A stretch of 64,000 bases of DNA from Congeria kusceri (GCA_027627225.1 CM051029.1:15459956-15523955); one strand, 5' to 3'. Positions 43,440 to 55,285 are shown, numbered from the stretch's first letter. Translations and numbers: made by a program. Notes: generated by a model from the sequence alone, not told the origin.

Positions 43440-43760
43440 CAATTATAAATATTTTCCCCCGGGGGGGGGGGGGGAGGAGCGATGGGCAGACCTAGGAGAA
43501 TTTGACAAATGTTATATTTGGGGGTCTAATTCCCCACCCTAGAGCCAAGTATATTTGTCTAAATCCCGTCAGTGGGAGATGCTATATATCTATCAATGGC
43601 CCAGGGGCGTATATTACCGGGATCTTAAATCTGACCAAAGTCTATTTCTCCGGGACCCAGAATCATTTGGCGTGTCAAATTCCCGCCTGTCGGGAATCGC
43701 TTTCAGTCTAAAGTCCCCTTATGTTCGCCGATCCCTCCCTGGGGAAAAACATTGATAGGT
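43440..43760. mobile_element. G-rich MITE-like element, copy 1
   Basis: Starts tattttcccccggggggggg and ends cctggggaaaaacattgata, inverse of each other in outline. The interior has tagagccaagtatatttgtc and aaatcccgtcagtgggagat. Relatives are at 44896, 45470 and 62697. Confidence 0.65.
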
Positions 43761-43861
43761 GCATTAAGTCAGATAAGGTTTGTGGCTAGTTGGGTGTGGA
43801 AGGCCTCATCATGAGCCATGATGAGATGGTATTTAAATTTCTTCCAAAGGTTTTATTTGCT

Positions 43862-44372
43862 TAAAGGGACCTGTTCACAGATTGGCAAATTGACTATTTG
43901 CTAACTTTTTATCACAGATTCCAAAAATAAAAGAATAGTATATATAAAGGAGCGAAATAACACTACAGACATAGAAACATACTATAAACACCTTTCCGTT
44001 AATGAGTTATCATCAGTTAAACTTGATAAAATTATAAATCGTTTGTAATGCTAATCAACAGAGTAATTTGAAGTATTTCTGTTGTTTTAGTTATAATTGT
44101 TGACAACATGTGGATCACTTATATAAAGTAAAAACTGGGGATTCAAATTTAGAAAGCGGAATGGCCGAGTGGTTAAGGCGTTAGCATTTCGATCCAGTGG
44201 TCTGAGGTCCGAACCCAGTGGGAGCATCTGTTTTTTATTTTCCTTTTTTATCCTTTTCCTGAACAATTATACCTGAGCTCTTAAGTTGTGATGCTTAAAT
44301 ATGTCAAGTTAAGACATTTTTTTATAGCATACTTCATAAAATACAAATATCTGTGAACAAGTCCATTTAACT
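43862..44372 (+). mobile_element. TIR element with internal tRNA-like sequence (copy 2)
   Basis: Left end TTAAAGGGACCTGTTCACAG (43862) is inverted at the right end ATCTGTGAACAAGTCCATTT (44350-44372). The interior holds ttccaaaaataaaagaatag, gcgaaataacact and a tRNA-like region. Confidence 0.8.
44155..44228 (+). pseudogene. tRNA-Ser/Leu-like sequence inside the TIR element
   Basis: A box ATGGCCGAGTGGTTAAGGCG is excellent. The B box is altered (aggtccgaacccagtggg) and the acceptor stem is unpaired, so it is not a normal tRNA gene. Confidence 0.6.
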
Positions 44373-44895
44373 TTAATCTTTGTTTCCGATTATACTCGCA
44401 CCAATGAAGATTTTTTTTTTTAAAGAAAAATTAAGTAATTTATAGAAAATGTGACTCAAATAGGCTACACAGTAAATTTCAGTTAATTTCATGTTTCATT
44501 CAAACTTCTGATACAGCTAACTAATCGTTGTTACGAAAAGTCATGTGTACGAAAGGTATCATATAAAGTTTAGGGCAAATTTCTGCTTATATCATGCGTC
44601 AAAGTACTCAAACTTCAAACAATTTTATTCAGAATAAAAAAACATCTTAAATCGTTTTAATTGTAAGCAAACAGGCGACGAAAGCACAAAAAGTTCTTAC
44701 CTAATGTAAATAAACATTCCGGTTGCACTGCAGTAATTCTTTACGGTTATACATCACGGTGTACTTCCACCTTAATACATGGTCAGTTCGAAGTTGCAAA
44801 ATCCAGAAGCCCAATCACGGCTAATGTTCTATCCGGGTTACAATAAACAGCTTACAGCTTACATAACCTCTAAAAAGTAATACGAAACATGCACA
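44373..44895. other. Intergenic sequence without recognised features
   Basis: AT-rich, no coding or repeat pattern recognised. Confidence 0.4.
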
Positions 44896-45535
44896 CGCAA
44901 GCAAGTACATAACGCATGGGGAGAGCAGCGTGCTGATCCAGGGCAATTTACTTAATTTTACTTGTTTGCGTCTAATTCCTGATCCTAGAGCCAAGCAGTT
45001 TTGTCTAAATCCACACAGTGGGAGATTCTTTGTGTATCAAATTGTCGGGAATTGCTTTCAGTCTAACGTCTCGTATATGCCCGCCGCTCCCCCTCCCCTG
45101 GGGAAAAATACTGATATGTTCATTGTTTTGAGCTGGACGAGATATATGTGTAGAGAATTGTTTGATACAGTCAGGGTAGGAATCATGTGGGGGTGGGGGG
45201 GGGGTTCGGGGGAGGTGGAATAGTTTGTTTATGGAAAATATGAACACCGCAGCCCGCGAACAAAATTTTAACAATACAAATGTACAGACAAGACATCTTC
45301 GCAGTTAATAAAAGGTTGTTCAAACAATGAAGTAAATGGAGACACAGAGAGGATTCCATGTTTTTAGACGAGCGATAAGAAGAGATTTTCAAACGTTTCC
45401 ATTAAAGCGATAAACGAATTATCTTCCATGCTCTTCACCTCTACATATATATCTCGTCCAGCTCAACACACTGCACATATCAATATTTTCCCCCAAGGGG
45501 AGGAGGGAGCGGCGGGCATATACGGGCCTTTGTTT
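44896..45535. mobile_element. Nested G-rich elements with inverted flanks
   Basis: 44940-45112 matches the G-rich family. 45095-45150 (gagctggacgagatatatgt) and 45440-45495 (acatatatatctcgtccagc + tcaacac) are inverted copies enclosing about 290 bp, making a long fold-back. Confidence 0.6.
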
Positions 45536-45640
45536 AAGTAAGCAAACATATCTTTATTCACAAAGCTCCTTAGGGAAACCTCAAGTAAATTTCTAGGGTT
45601 GAAAACCACAACGTACCAACTGCCATTGAAATCACCAGCA

Positions 45641-45902
45641 GGGCGGGTATTCACAAAGCTCCTAAGGGAAATCTTAACTTAAGTTGTACTTAGGTTGCAT
45701 TTTCATCTCAAATTTTCTACGTGAAATCTAATGATTTCTGTTTACAAAAGGGTAAAATATGTAATATTGGAGCACATTTTCTTAGTATAAAACCTTTAAA
45801 TGTAAAAAGGGATATATATGAAACAGCAAGAGACTTAAGGAATTTTATGAATTTAAGGAATTTACTTAAGTTTTCCCTTAGCAGCTTTGTGAATACGGGC
45901 CC
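45641..45902. mobile_element. MITE with GGGCGGGTATTCACAAAGCT ends
   Basis: Left gggcgggtattcacaaagct + cctaagggaaatctt; right is the inverse, ttttcccttagcagctttgtgaatacgggc across 45871-45900. A truncated relative lies at 45555-45600. Confidence 0.75.
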
Positions 45903-46083
45903 AGTTCAGTAAACCAGGCGCGGTTACATGATATAGAGTTAAGGGGGGCGGAATATTGAAGTCCTACCATCTTATACATGTATAAATGATACATTTTGCA
46001 AACCAATATGATAGTCTAATTGCAGGGTATCATTGTTTAGCTTTTGCGCAACACATAATATCACAAGAAAGCATATACGCCAG

Positions 46084-46445
46084 TGTTTTTATGGCCAATT
46101 TGGGGCCGAAATTCGGCCCCATTTCCCTGCTAAAAAAGTATATATTTCTCCCCTATATTTACGTTAAAATTCCCTCAGAATGTAAGCTTTAGTTTGAAAA
46201 AAGCTTGGCCAAAATCGGACAAAAATTGACTAAGATAGAGGAATTTTCGTAAACAATCCCAAAAAGTTTTTTATCAAGCCAAGTTTGTGCATTATCATTT
46301 GTAGCAAAAAAAAAGATAAATGTTTTATAACAAAGTAGAATATAAAAATGTAATAATGCTTTTCTACCAAACAAATTCCCCTTTTGCCGTAAAATTCCCC
46401 GCCTGAAAGGGCCCCGCCACCTTTCCCCCAAAGGTGAAAAAAACA
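46084..46445. mobile_element. Repeat with ggggccgaaattcggcccc palindrome
   Basis: Uninterrupted relative of 34338-34968; it ends tgaaagggccccgccaccttt and aaaggtgaaaaaaacact. Confidence 0.7.
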
Positions 46446-46560
46446 CTGTAAGCTTATATTATTCTTACCTCATGAGAATGTCAGAGCTATATAAAGGTTT
46501 AAAAAGTCGAATTGTTGACAATATTACGGAGGGAGAGGGGGGGGGGCGCCACACTCCGCG

Positions 46561-46761
46561 CCCTCTAAATAATAATAATAATAACTTAATTTTTTTACGA
46601 AGGTGACATATAAGACATATAATTGTCATGACAAAAACATACCTTATTTTCATATGGCCTTCATACACATTAAAACATTAAAACATATTCACATTTAACA
46701 TATAATAACAAAACAAGCACACAGTAAATTTATTAATGATAATGATAATTATGAGAATGGA

Positions 46762-46793
<32 letters not shown>

Positions 46794-46820
46794 TAATAAT
46801 AATAATAATAATAATAATTT
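46561..46820. repeat. (AAT)n microsatellites
   Basis: Short tract at 46567-46582 and a longer interrupted one at 46762-46820. Confidence 0.9.
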
Positions 46821-47397
46821 TCTCAATTAAATAACAATTACAAAGCATCGACAGACAGCAATATAAAATAGAAAATATGCACAAGAAAAGTTACTCATAG
46901 AAAAGTTACATTTTCATATAAAAACTCTCCATATACAAAACAAATATAATTATTTTCTAAACCTACGTTATGTTATACAAAATGTATTATGAATATAATT
47001 GTTCTAGCAGTAGACAAACCCCTTTAATATCGTTCAATATAGCTATATTGATTTTCTCTTCTGATATCCAATAGATAGATAGAGTTGTTAAATAAACACA
47101 CAAAGCATTCAAAATAGTTTGGGCAATGGTTGTAATTCAATACATAAATGTAGACTCAAAACACTACCGTGTGTGTACAAAATAGACAATTAAATATGCA
47201 ATTCTTAATATTTGCAAAAAATCTTTTTCCGAAAGGAATAATATTACATGGATAATAAAACTGTCTCTTACGACCATGTGCCATAGAAATACTGGATCTA
47301 TTTGAACTTTTGATTACAACTGATTTTAACTATATAGATGAAAATCAGCAATTCGTATATTATCGATTTACGAATACTAGATTGCATTCTAGCCAAT

Positions 47398-47570
47398 ATG
47401 CACGGGAAGTTGTTCACATCGTTTTCTTTGACTGTTCTCGTGCATGTGCTGGTGACCCCAGAAGTGATGACGTCACGTGAATATGTGACGCCTGGACTTC
47501 CGGCTTGCTTCGTGTCGTTGTCGGAATACGAGGCTGTCGATGGGTTGGCTAATAGGTGTAATGCAAATGT
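47398..47570 (+). CDS. Gene A exon 1 (signal peptide)
   Basis: Starts ATGCACGGGAAG and ends AATGT|GTAAGTATA. Codes for a signal peptide and the start of the ectodomain (PGLPACFVSLSEYEAVDG). An upstream in-frame ATG at 47338 would add 20 residues ahead of the signal and is less likely. Confidence 0.65.
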
Positions 47571-48270
47571 GTAAGTATACATAGGTCAAGCTATTTCGCA
47601 TTGTCTTCTTAACAGTAGTTGTATAATTGTAGTATTCCAGTATATTGTAGTATAAGTAGTATTAGTAGTGGTGGTGGTGGTGGTGGTGGTAGGAGTAGTA
47701 GTGGTAGCAGCAGTAGCAGATGTAGAAGTAGTAGTAGTAGTAGCAGTAGAAGCAGTAGAAACAGTAGAGTAGTAGTAGTAGTAGTAGTAGTACTAGTAGT
47801 AGTAGCAGTAGTAGTTTGTTTGTTTGGGTTTTTCGCCGTATTCAACAGTATTTCAGTCATATAACGGCGGTCAGTTAACCTACTCACACTTTTCGTGGGT
47901 AAACTGGTTCTAAGTGCACATACTTATGCCAGTAACTGACAACTGCCCTACTTGAATCAGAGGTAGGGGGAGAATGGCCATAGAAATAATTTCATGACCA
48001 ATCCCCACACAAGTTATGTTGCCGGGCTGGGAATCGAACCCGCGATCCTCGGATTTGTAGTCCTGTGCTCTACCAACTGAGCTAGCCAGCCCGGCTAGTA
48101 GTAGTAATAGTAGTAGTTGTAGAAGTAGTAGTAGCAGCAGGAGCAGCAGTAGTAGTAGTAGCAGTTGTAGTAGTAGTAGTAGTAGTAGTAATAGCCGTAG
48201 CAGTAGCAGTAGCAATAGCAGCAGTAGCAGTAGCAGTAGTAGTAGTAGTAGTAGCAGTAGTAGTTGTAGC

Positions 48271-48306
<36 letters not shown>

Positions 48307-49030
48307 TGTTGTTGTTGTTGTTGTAGTTGTAGTAATATCAGTAATAGTAGTAGTAGTTGTAGTAGTAGTAGTAGTAGTAGCAGTAGCAGTAGTAGTAGCA
48401 GAAGTAGTAGTAGTTGTTGTAGTCGTAGTATTAGTACTAGTAGTAGTAGTAGAAGTAGCAGCAGTAGTAGCAGCAGTAGTTGTTGTTTTTGTTTCTTAAG
48501 CAGCAGTAGTAGTAATAGTAGTCGTCGTCGTCGTAGTTGTTGTTGTTGTAGCAGCAGCAGTAGTAGTAGCAGTAGTAGTAGCAGTAGTAGGAGTAGTTAT
48601 GGTTGTTGTTTTAGCAGTAGCCGTAGTACTAGTTGTTGTTGTTGTTGTAGCAGCAGCAGTAGTAGTAGTAGTAGTTATTGTTGTTGCAGCAGCAGCAGTA
48701 GTAGTAGCAGTTGTAGTAGCAGTAGTAGTAGAAGTTGTTGTTGTTGTAGCAGCAGCAGCAGCAGTAGTAGTTGTTGTTGTTGTAGCAGCAGCAGTAGTAG
48801 TAGCAGTAGTAGTAGTAGTTGTTGTTGTTGTTGTTTTAGTAGCGGCAGCAGTAGAAGTAGTAGAAGCAGCTGTAGAAGTAGTAGCAGCAGTAGTAGAAGA
48901 AGTAGTAGAAGTTGTTGTTGTAGCTGCAGCAGTAGAACCAGTAGTAGTAGTAGTTGTTGTTGTTGTTGTTTTTGTAGTACCAGCAGCAGTAGAAGTAGTT
49001 GAAGCAGTAGTAGAAGTAGTAGCAGCAGCA

Positions 49031-49062
<32 letters not shown>

Positions 49063-51658
49063 TGTTGTTGTTGTTGTTGTTGTTTTTGTAGTAGCAGCAG
49101 CAGTAGAAGTAGTAGAAGCTGCAGTAGAAGAAGTAGGAGTAGTAGTAGTAGTTGTTGTTGTTTTAGTAGTAGCAGCAGCAGTAGAAGAAGTAGCAGCAGC
49201 AGTAGAAGTAGTAGCAGCAGCAGTAGAAGTAATAGAAGCAGCAGTAGAAGTAGCAGCAGCAGCAGCAGCAGCTTCAGGAGTATGAGCATTTATTTTAAAA
49301 CAAACAAAAAACTTATGTATACATTCACTCATTCACTCAATTAATGTTTCAGTCCCGATTCTCAATGCTCGCAGACTGGCCAAACCTCGTATTATTTCTA
49401 CTGTAGTCCGGACCACAGCTGCTGTCTTCAGACAGACGGATGCCCGGCCTGTTGTCCGAAGTAAGTGTTCATGCCTTTCGCATCCGCCTAGAGTGTATCG
49501 GGTACCATTGTCCACTATCAATTTCTTGAATTTACTGCATGCAAATATTGTGGAATATGTATTTATATCAACTAGATTTTTGTCTCGCTAGCCACGCATC
49601 AAAACGACAAAGAGTTGTTTATTGGCCGATAAACAACGATAATGCGAAAATTATTTTGATCCTAGCATGATCTGAGATATATTTTTGCAATTGCAATTGG
49701 AACTACTTTTTATATTGCTCCGCTCAGAATCGGGACTACTTTTGGCGTATTTCATTGGGTAGGTTAACAACGATAATTTGTTCTTTGCCTATAAAAAAAA
49801 ATAGCGAGTATCATGTTAGAATGAATTATTTGCAGTCGTTCATCTCTGAACAAAAAGGAAGTGGCCGGAATTGTGATCGCCTGCGTGGCTATGACCAGCT
49901 TCATCATGGTGTCGACCTGCGTCATTTCCGGGAAGATCTGCAAGTCAAGTATGTCATGAAATCTTGCTTTTTCGCGGTGTATACATTTCGCGCATTCTTG
50001 AAAAAACACTAAATCTCTGCGATCTGAAGGGTTATGTTAAGAGAATTTTCGTATTTTTGAAGAATGTCAATAAATGTCTTTACTACAAAAACTACAGCCT
50101 CTAGAATAATATTAAATAAATATTATATAAAGAAAAAAGGTCAATTCAAAAATTTGCATTCACCGCGACTCGAACCCGGGACCTTTGAGATATTTCTATA
50201 TAATGTATAATTTCTTTTTGGAATTTATGACACTTTTTTTTAATTGTCAATTTGCCAATCTGTAACTAGGCCACTTTAAATGCGGGTTTCCATTATTATG
50301 TAACTTCAAATCCTGCAAAAAGATATCGAATAACTTTTTATTTTCTTATTCGTAGCCTAGCTAGCGTTCCGTGGCAGGTGATCCACACTGACTAATAAAC
50401 AATACTCGTTTATAGAAAGTTATATACACAGAATTGTAAGAAACTCATCGCATCATGTGTCCACTGATACAGAACTGTAAGAAACTCATCGCATCATTTG
50501 CCCACAGATACAGAACTGTTAGAAACTCATCGCATCATTTGCCCACAGATACAGAACTGTAAAAAACTCATCGCATCATTTGCTCACAGATACAGAACTG
50601 TAAGAAACTCGTCGCATCATTTGTCTACTGATACAGAACTGTAAGAAACTCATCGCATCATTTGTCCACTTATGCAGAACTGTAACAAACTCATCGCATC
50701 ATTTGTCCACTGATGCAGAACTGTAAGAAACTCATCGCATCATTTGTTCACTGATACAGAACTGTAAGAAACTCATCGCATCATTTGTTGACTGATACAG
50801 AACTGTAAGAAACTCGTCGCATCATTTGTCCAGTGATAATGATATACATGTATATACTAAGTAACATAAGTTTAGCAACAACTAGGATGCCAGCAAATAT
50901 GTAATGCATCTTAAAGTGAAAACAGAACTTTGTATTTTGGTCGAATTTTATTAAAACATTGTGGCATTCATACCAATCATGAAGTTGATTGTCACTAGTT
51001 AACTGTCTTTAACTGGAAGGACCAGTATTATAAGAAGAAATTAAATGCTATTTCTTTAATGATAGTTCATTGAAATACATCAAGTTTTATTTGTGCTGCA
51101 AAACTTAGTTTACTTAGTACATGTATATATAGATATACACGAGGTCATACATTCGCGCTTTGTTTGGATCTCGAAATACTCGAATATTAAACCATCGCGA
51201 AATTAAATAATTTTTCTGTAGCGACTCTTTCCTCATGTCCAGTGAAGCAAACAACACAATTAGTTATACAACTATAATTATCAAACAAGTAATTAGTATA
51301 ATTACTAGTACCAAGAGCTAATGTATTTCAAGAAATAAATGTTTTTCTCCTTTAATTGTCGTTTAGGAGAATTGATAAAGTGGTATTGTGTTACCCCTTT
51401 GGTTATATTCAATTAGTATTTTTTCTATCTTAGTTTGTGCTCTCCTTATTTTATTTCTACTGACTCATCTATAATACTTACCGTTGGTTATTCGATAATA
51501 AACTATAATAGAAAAATATTATTTGATAAATAAAGTATATTGTTATTTTCTTACTTTGTCTATGGAAAACTAGCTGCGTGTCAATCGGTTCTTGTTTACA
51601 TTACAGAATCCCCAGATATGATCGATGGTTGAACCAGGCAAACGACGAGCGGCAGTGA
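47398..51658 (+). CDS. Small Cys-rich type I membrane protein A (Shisa/CYYR1/WBP1-like)
   Basis: Exons 47398-47570, 49353-49460, 49836-49943 (or -49948) and 51607-51658 (or -51632). Borders are AATGT|GTAAGT, gtttcag|TCCCG, CCGAA|GTAAGT, tttgcag|TCGTT and cattacag|AATCC, with phases 2, 2, then 2 (or 1). Protein of about 146 residues (139 with the other donor). It starts with a hydrophobic signal peptide (KLFTSFSLTVLVHVLV), followed by a Cys-rich ectodomain (SYYFYCSPDHSCC, GCPACCPN) and one membrane helix (VAGIVIACVAMTSFIMVSTC), then a short tail. A compact Cys cluster before a single helix is the plan of the Shisa/CYYR1/VOPP1/WBP1 (STMC6) superfamily of membrane adaptors. No family member was matched exactly; function unknown. 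The 4th exon is the least certain part. Confidence 0.68.
47640..47811. repeat. Compound trinucleotide repeat, first part
   Basis: (GTG)n then (GTA/GCA)n in intron 1 of gene A, interrupted by the SINE at 47812. Confidence 0.9.
47812..48096 (-). mobile_element. tRNA-derived SINE inside the trinucleotide repeat
   Basis: Minus-strand head GCTAGCTCAGTTGGTAGAGC and GGGTTCGATTCCC; body gaatcagaggtagggggaga and a gtttgtttgttt end. It is inserted in the middle of the (GTA)n tract. Confidence 0.88.
48097..49275. repeat. Compound (GTA/GCA/GTT)n trinucleotide array, about 1.2 kb
   Basis: Almost pure trinucleotides alternating GTA, GCA, GAA and GTT blocks. All frames are open for hundreds of codons, giving poly-Thr/Ala, poly-Leu/Gln and poly-Val/Ala by-products on both strands. 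Confidence 0.95.
49353..49460 (+). CDS. Gene A exon 2 (Cys cluster)
   Basis: 108 nt, phase 2 to 2. Acceptor ttaatgtttcag, donor CCGAA|GTAAGT. Codes for PDSQCSQTGQTSYYFYC, SPDHSCCLQTDG and CPACCP, with eight Cys in 36 residues. Confidence 0.75.
49584..49822 (+). mobile_element. MITE-like element with aaacaacgataatgcgaa motif
   Basis: Shares cgataaacaacgataatgcg, ctgagatatatttttgcaat, gaatcgggactacttt and gcgagtatcatgttagaat with 8215-8545 and 57476-57690. Its right end abuts the branch region of gene A exon 3. Confidence 0.65.
49836..49948 (+). CDS. Gene A exon 3 (transmembrane helix)
   Basis: Acceptor attatttgcag. Codes for RSSLNKKEVAG then a helix of about 20 uncharged residues and the basic stop-transfer SGKICK. 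Two overlapping donors exist: CTGCAA|GTCAAG (49943, phase 2) and TCAA|GTATGT (49948, phase 1, the stronger match). Confidence 0.72.
50130..50278 (-). mobile_element. TIR tRNA element, truncated reverse copy
   Basis: Minus strand: B box GGGTTCGAGTCGCGG (tRNA 3' half) upstream of attgacaattaaaaaaaagt and the attccaaaaagaaattat block, in reverse order to the full copies, ending tttaaagtggcctagttaca. Confidence 0.6.
50390..50845. repeat. 41-bp tandem array, about 11 copies
   Basis: Unit ctgatacagaactgtaagaa + actcatcgcatcatttgtcca; lies in the intron between gene A exons 3 and 4. Confidence 0.93.
50846..51606. other. Intron sequence without recognised features
   Basis: AT-rich, no repeat or coding pattern recognised. 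Confidence 0.4.
51607..51658 (+). CDS. Gene A exon 4 (C-terminal tail, tentative)
   Basis: Follows acceptor ttcttgtttacattacag. Read in phase 2 it gives IPRYDRWLNQANDERQ-stop (51658); in phase 1 it gives KSPDMIDG-stop (51632). The choice depends on the exon 3 donor. Confidence 0.5.
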
Positions 51659-52334
51659 CGTCAAATGCGTACCAGTGACGCCCACAGCATTTGAATTGTC
51701 AGTTGTCACTATATTTAAGTCCCTCTTTGTGATTATATATACGGGTTTACTTATTTTAGAAAAAAAAACGTAGTTACTTGTTGAAACACTGTCACAATGT
51801 TATAAGTACAGAATACTCGATTTTCATTGGTTTAGCCGGGTCACGTGCTGACCGTGTATTATTCCATACGATGTCAGTATCATTTAATATCCAGTCAGTA
51901 TAATATATATTTCAAAATAAACAGAAAATGATTAATAAAATGTTGGTATATATATTAAAGAACGGTACTCGCTAAGATAGATTCGTTACATGGATTTTTA
52001 TACAGACCCAGTACGGTGTGATACAGGGTCAATAAATTAATATTGGGCGAGAGCGTACGGGGTCAGTTAAAAAAAAAAAAAAGGGCCCCCACTCACAAAA
52101 TCATTCTTAGATTTAAGACTTACAAATACAGAGTATTCTTGTAACTGTTCTGATCGAATACAGCTTTTTATTTGCATTAATATGTTTATATGGTATTCAC
52201 CGATGCCAACTTAAGCATTCTTTACTTAGAGTTAATTATTAATGACATAAGCAACAGTGATACACGGCATATTTGCGAACACAATTATTTCGTGGCTCAA
52301 AAACTATTCTTTATTATTAAGCCTAAGAATCAGA

Positions 52335-52670
52335 CCTTTTTCTATTAGCCTCATGGGTCAGAATATCTGACCCATTCCCATTGCAAAATATGGTTAGTTT
52401 TTCCCAATTGAAAAATAAAATTCCCCTCTGCTACAGAAAATCGTCAAAAAAAATTACATCAACAAATATTTTAAGAACAAAAACATTAACAATCACAATG
52501 ACATTCGGATATATAATGCAATTTTATCAACTTATCAGTGGAAATTGATACTGCAAACAAGATTTATCTTTACATACTTTTCCCAATTTTGCAAATTTTA
52601 CGATGACAAATTCCAAATTTTAAACCAGGTACTTTTTCCCCAAAAGGTCAGAAAAAAGGCCTGAGAATAG
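52335..52670. mobile_element. Relative of the ggccgaaattcggcc repeat
   Basis: tgggtcagaatatctgaccc palindrome in the position of the ggccgaaattcggcc palindrome, followed by tttttcccaattgaaa and aaattcccctctgctaca, ending tttttccccaaaaggtca. Distant similarity. Confidence 0.45.
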
Positions 52671-52745
52671 GTTGGTCAATACCGGGCTACGTCGTGGTGT
52701 GAACCGCTCCTCCCCGTAAACGTTTGGTAGAGTGTAGCTGTTTTA

Positions 52746-52810
52746 GTGCACAATCTGATTTAAGTGCACAATCTGATTTAAGTGCACGATCTGATTTAAG
52801 TGCACGATCC
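52746..52810. repeat. 18-20-bp repeat tgcacaatctgatttaag, 3-4 copies
   Basis: Direct repeat agtgcacaatctgatttaag at 52746-52810. The 52811-53636 stretch holds nothing else recognised. Confidence 0.8.
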
Positions 52811-53636
52811 TCTTACAGGAAGATCTGATAAATGCTTTTCGAGAAGCATTACGTCGTTTGTTTCGTGTTGTAATTTACGACTAGATTTATTGTTTTCCAT
52901 GGAATGTTGAAAATAATAGATACTTCTACCAAACATTGTTATTATTTGGCGTATATCCATAAAATTGACCCCATAATGTGTTAAAAGTGTGTTTATATGG
53001 TAAAAATAAGAATGTTTAATTAATTACACGTTGGGATCCCAGCTAATTTCACTTTCACTTTCAAAACCATGAAAGCAAGGCTCTGATTGGCTGACTGAAA
53101 AGTGGTCAGAAGATTACCTTCTACCTGGTCGTCCTCAGATCCTAATGCGAAGCGTATGTTAGGATTTAATTTTAATCAGATTGTTTTAGTGCATTACTGA
53201 CAGGAGATCACAAAATGCAATTTTGTTCCATAAACATGTAAATAAAGTACATAAACTAGATTGTTTTTTAAACCACGAGCAAGATTCTACATCGGTATTA
53301 CGTTAAGTGCCTTTAATAGGTTTGGTGAATGTCGCCATTCCCCAGTACAAACTGACGGACGTTGTAAGACCATATTTGTCACAAATTTTCTAGATCTGTG
53401 CAAATAGGTGTGAAAATTGAGATCTTATTCTTCACATATTATAGTCTTATTCTTCACATTTTCTGTGAAGTTCGTAATCGCATCCAGTTTTTGATAGGCA
53501 ATGAAATCATATTCTTCTGTGATCCTCACGCATACCCCGTTTTGGGCCAATCACTTTCTTCACACTTAAAAATGCGACAAATGATATCCTATTCTTCACA
53601 TGTATATGAAAAATATGATTTGTAAAAAATACAATT

Positions 53637-53896
53637 GAGGCGCGTCGTGGGAAAACCGGGCTAAATGAATGTGCGTTAAGTGTCGTCCGTGATTAGCCTG
53701 TGCAGTCCGCAGAGGCTAATCCGGGACGACACTTTCAGCCTACAGTGGATTTATGTTTAGAAAATACTTCCTTAAACAGAAAATACCATAAAAGCGGAAA
53801 GTGCCGTCCCCGATAAGCATGCGCGGACTGCACAGGCTAATCCGGAACGACACTTGACGCACATGCATTAAGCCCGGTTTTCCCACGACGCGCCTC
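53637..53896. mobile_element. Palindromic MITE, full copy
   Basis: Left gaggcgcgtcgtgggaaaac and right gttttcccacgacgcgcctc are perfect inverted ends of 20 nt; both palindromic cores are present. The best-preserved copy in the window. Confidence 0.92.
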
Positions 53897-55285
53897 ATAT
53901 GATCATACAGGGCATTACCCAGATTACATTTATTATGTTTACATTGCAAAGGGTGTCAATAAATGTACGGGACTGCACAACGGTTAAGACTTTTGTAAAA
54001 CAAAACAGAAAAGAAAACAGCTTTGAAGAAATGTGCCAAATACACAAATGTAATGTTTTTATTTAATCCTAAAATGCGTTGGTATTTTACAACATTTTTA
54101 CACTGTGCTACATGCACTGCATTATACGTGTATTCAAGTTGTTTTCAATCATAATAAAGTGTTTATTAAACATCTTTTATATCTCAATTAATGTCTGAAC
54201 ATAGTTACGTATGATTGATCATATGTAAATCCATGAAATATCAGTTAGCTGCATTAAACAGATGTATCATCTGTTTCGAGTTGCCGCTGGTGTTTTGACA
54301 GTATTTTTCATATCTAAAGCGTCCACATCCGCATTGGACATACAATATTCTTTATAAGAACAAAGTAAGCAAATGAATAAAACAATGTTTATTATTTTTA
54401 CGCCAATAATACTACAATAAATTTAAAAAAAAAAACGTTTTCTTAGACCAAAACTAGAAAGTTCTGTGTTTCCAGCAACCCGACCCTACCTAGCGAAAAC
54501 CGCCCAACACTAAAGTTTTTTTTAAAGACGATTGTGTTCCGTGAAATCTGACTGTCTGATTTTTATGTTTTCAAGAAAGATCATCGTGGTTAACTAGATA
54601 ATCCTTGTCGAAAAGGTGTTTTATATTATTAACGGAATATTCTGGATCTTTTCATGGATGAATAATATTGCCGGTTAGGTGTTTGTCATTCGTTTGGCGT
54701 TTATGGCTTAACTAAAAAAAAAACACACAACAAATTTCTCTCGCCCTATCGTACTTAATTTTTTGGAGAACGTTGCTCGAAACACACACAGTATTAATTT
54801 TTTGTTGGCCTTATCCAAAACATATTGTTAAAGGCACATACATGCTGTTGCACGTGAAGACAAACATTACAAACATTAGGCGTGTAATGTAGATTTTACA
54901 ATGATATACAATGCTGATCGAAAAACTATACCACATTTTCTTAAAATAAGTAGTGTTTGATTAATTTTAATTCCAGCCTATTGTTTACATTTTCAGCAAG
55001 ACGAAACTAGCCGAAGTTCTTCCTGTTTATTTAGAATACCGCGATGTTCGCCGAAAGTTAACGGTGAATATTCGGATTGAGTCCGAGTGGCCACGATGAT
55101 GAGCAAACAAAGAAAGCTAATGTTTATAAACAGTTTACTTGGAGGATCAGTGTTTCGTGAGGTACGGTATCAACAAGCTTGTAACATGTACTTAGGCAAA
55201 ATGCCAGGCTATATTAAATGTTCATGCACAATTTTGTTATTTGTCTATAGAAAAATTAGCGAGTATCATATTATAATTTGATATT
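53897..55285. other. Intergenic sequence without recognised features
   Basis: AT-rich. A possible acceptor (tgtttacattttcag at 54983-54997) is followed by open frames to 55074 or 55100, but nothing ties it to a gene. Confidence 0.35.

Noticed and set aside
343..44228. Functional tRNA genes at 343-417 and 44155-44228
   Set aside because: Promoter boxes are fair but acceptor stems do not pair and the sequences lie inside repeated elements.
46678..46884. Ile-rich 68-codon frame
   Set aside because: Translation of an AAT microsatellite.
48496..49332. 278-codon Thr/Ala frame and Leu/Gln and Val/Ala frames on both strands
   Set aside because: Products of trinucleotide repeats that lack stop codons in all frames.
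54998..55100. Possible exon after tgtttacattttcag (KTKLAEVLPVYLEYRDVRRK-like reading)
   Set aside because: Two frames are open, neither matches a known family, and no donor or partner exon could be tied to it.
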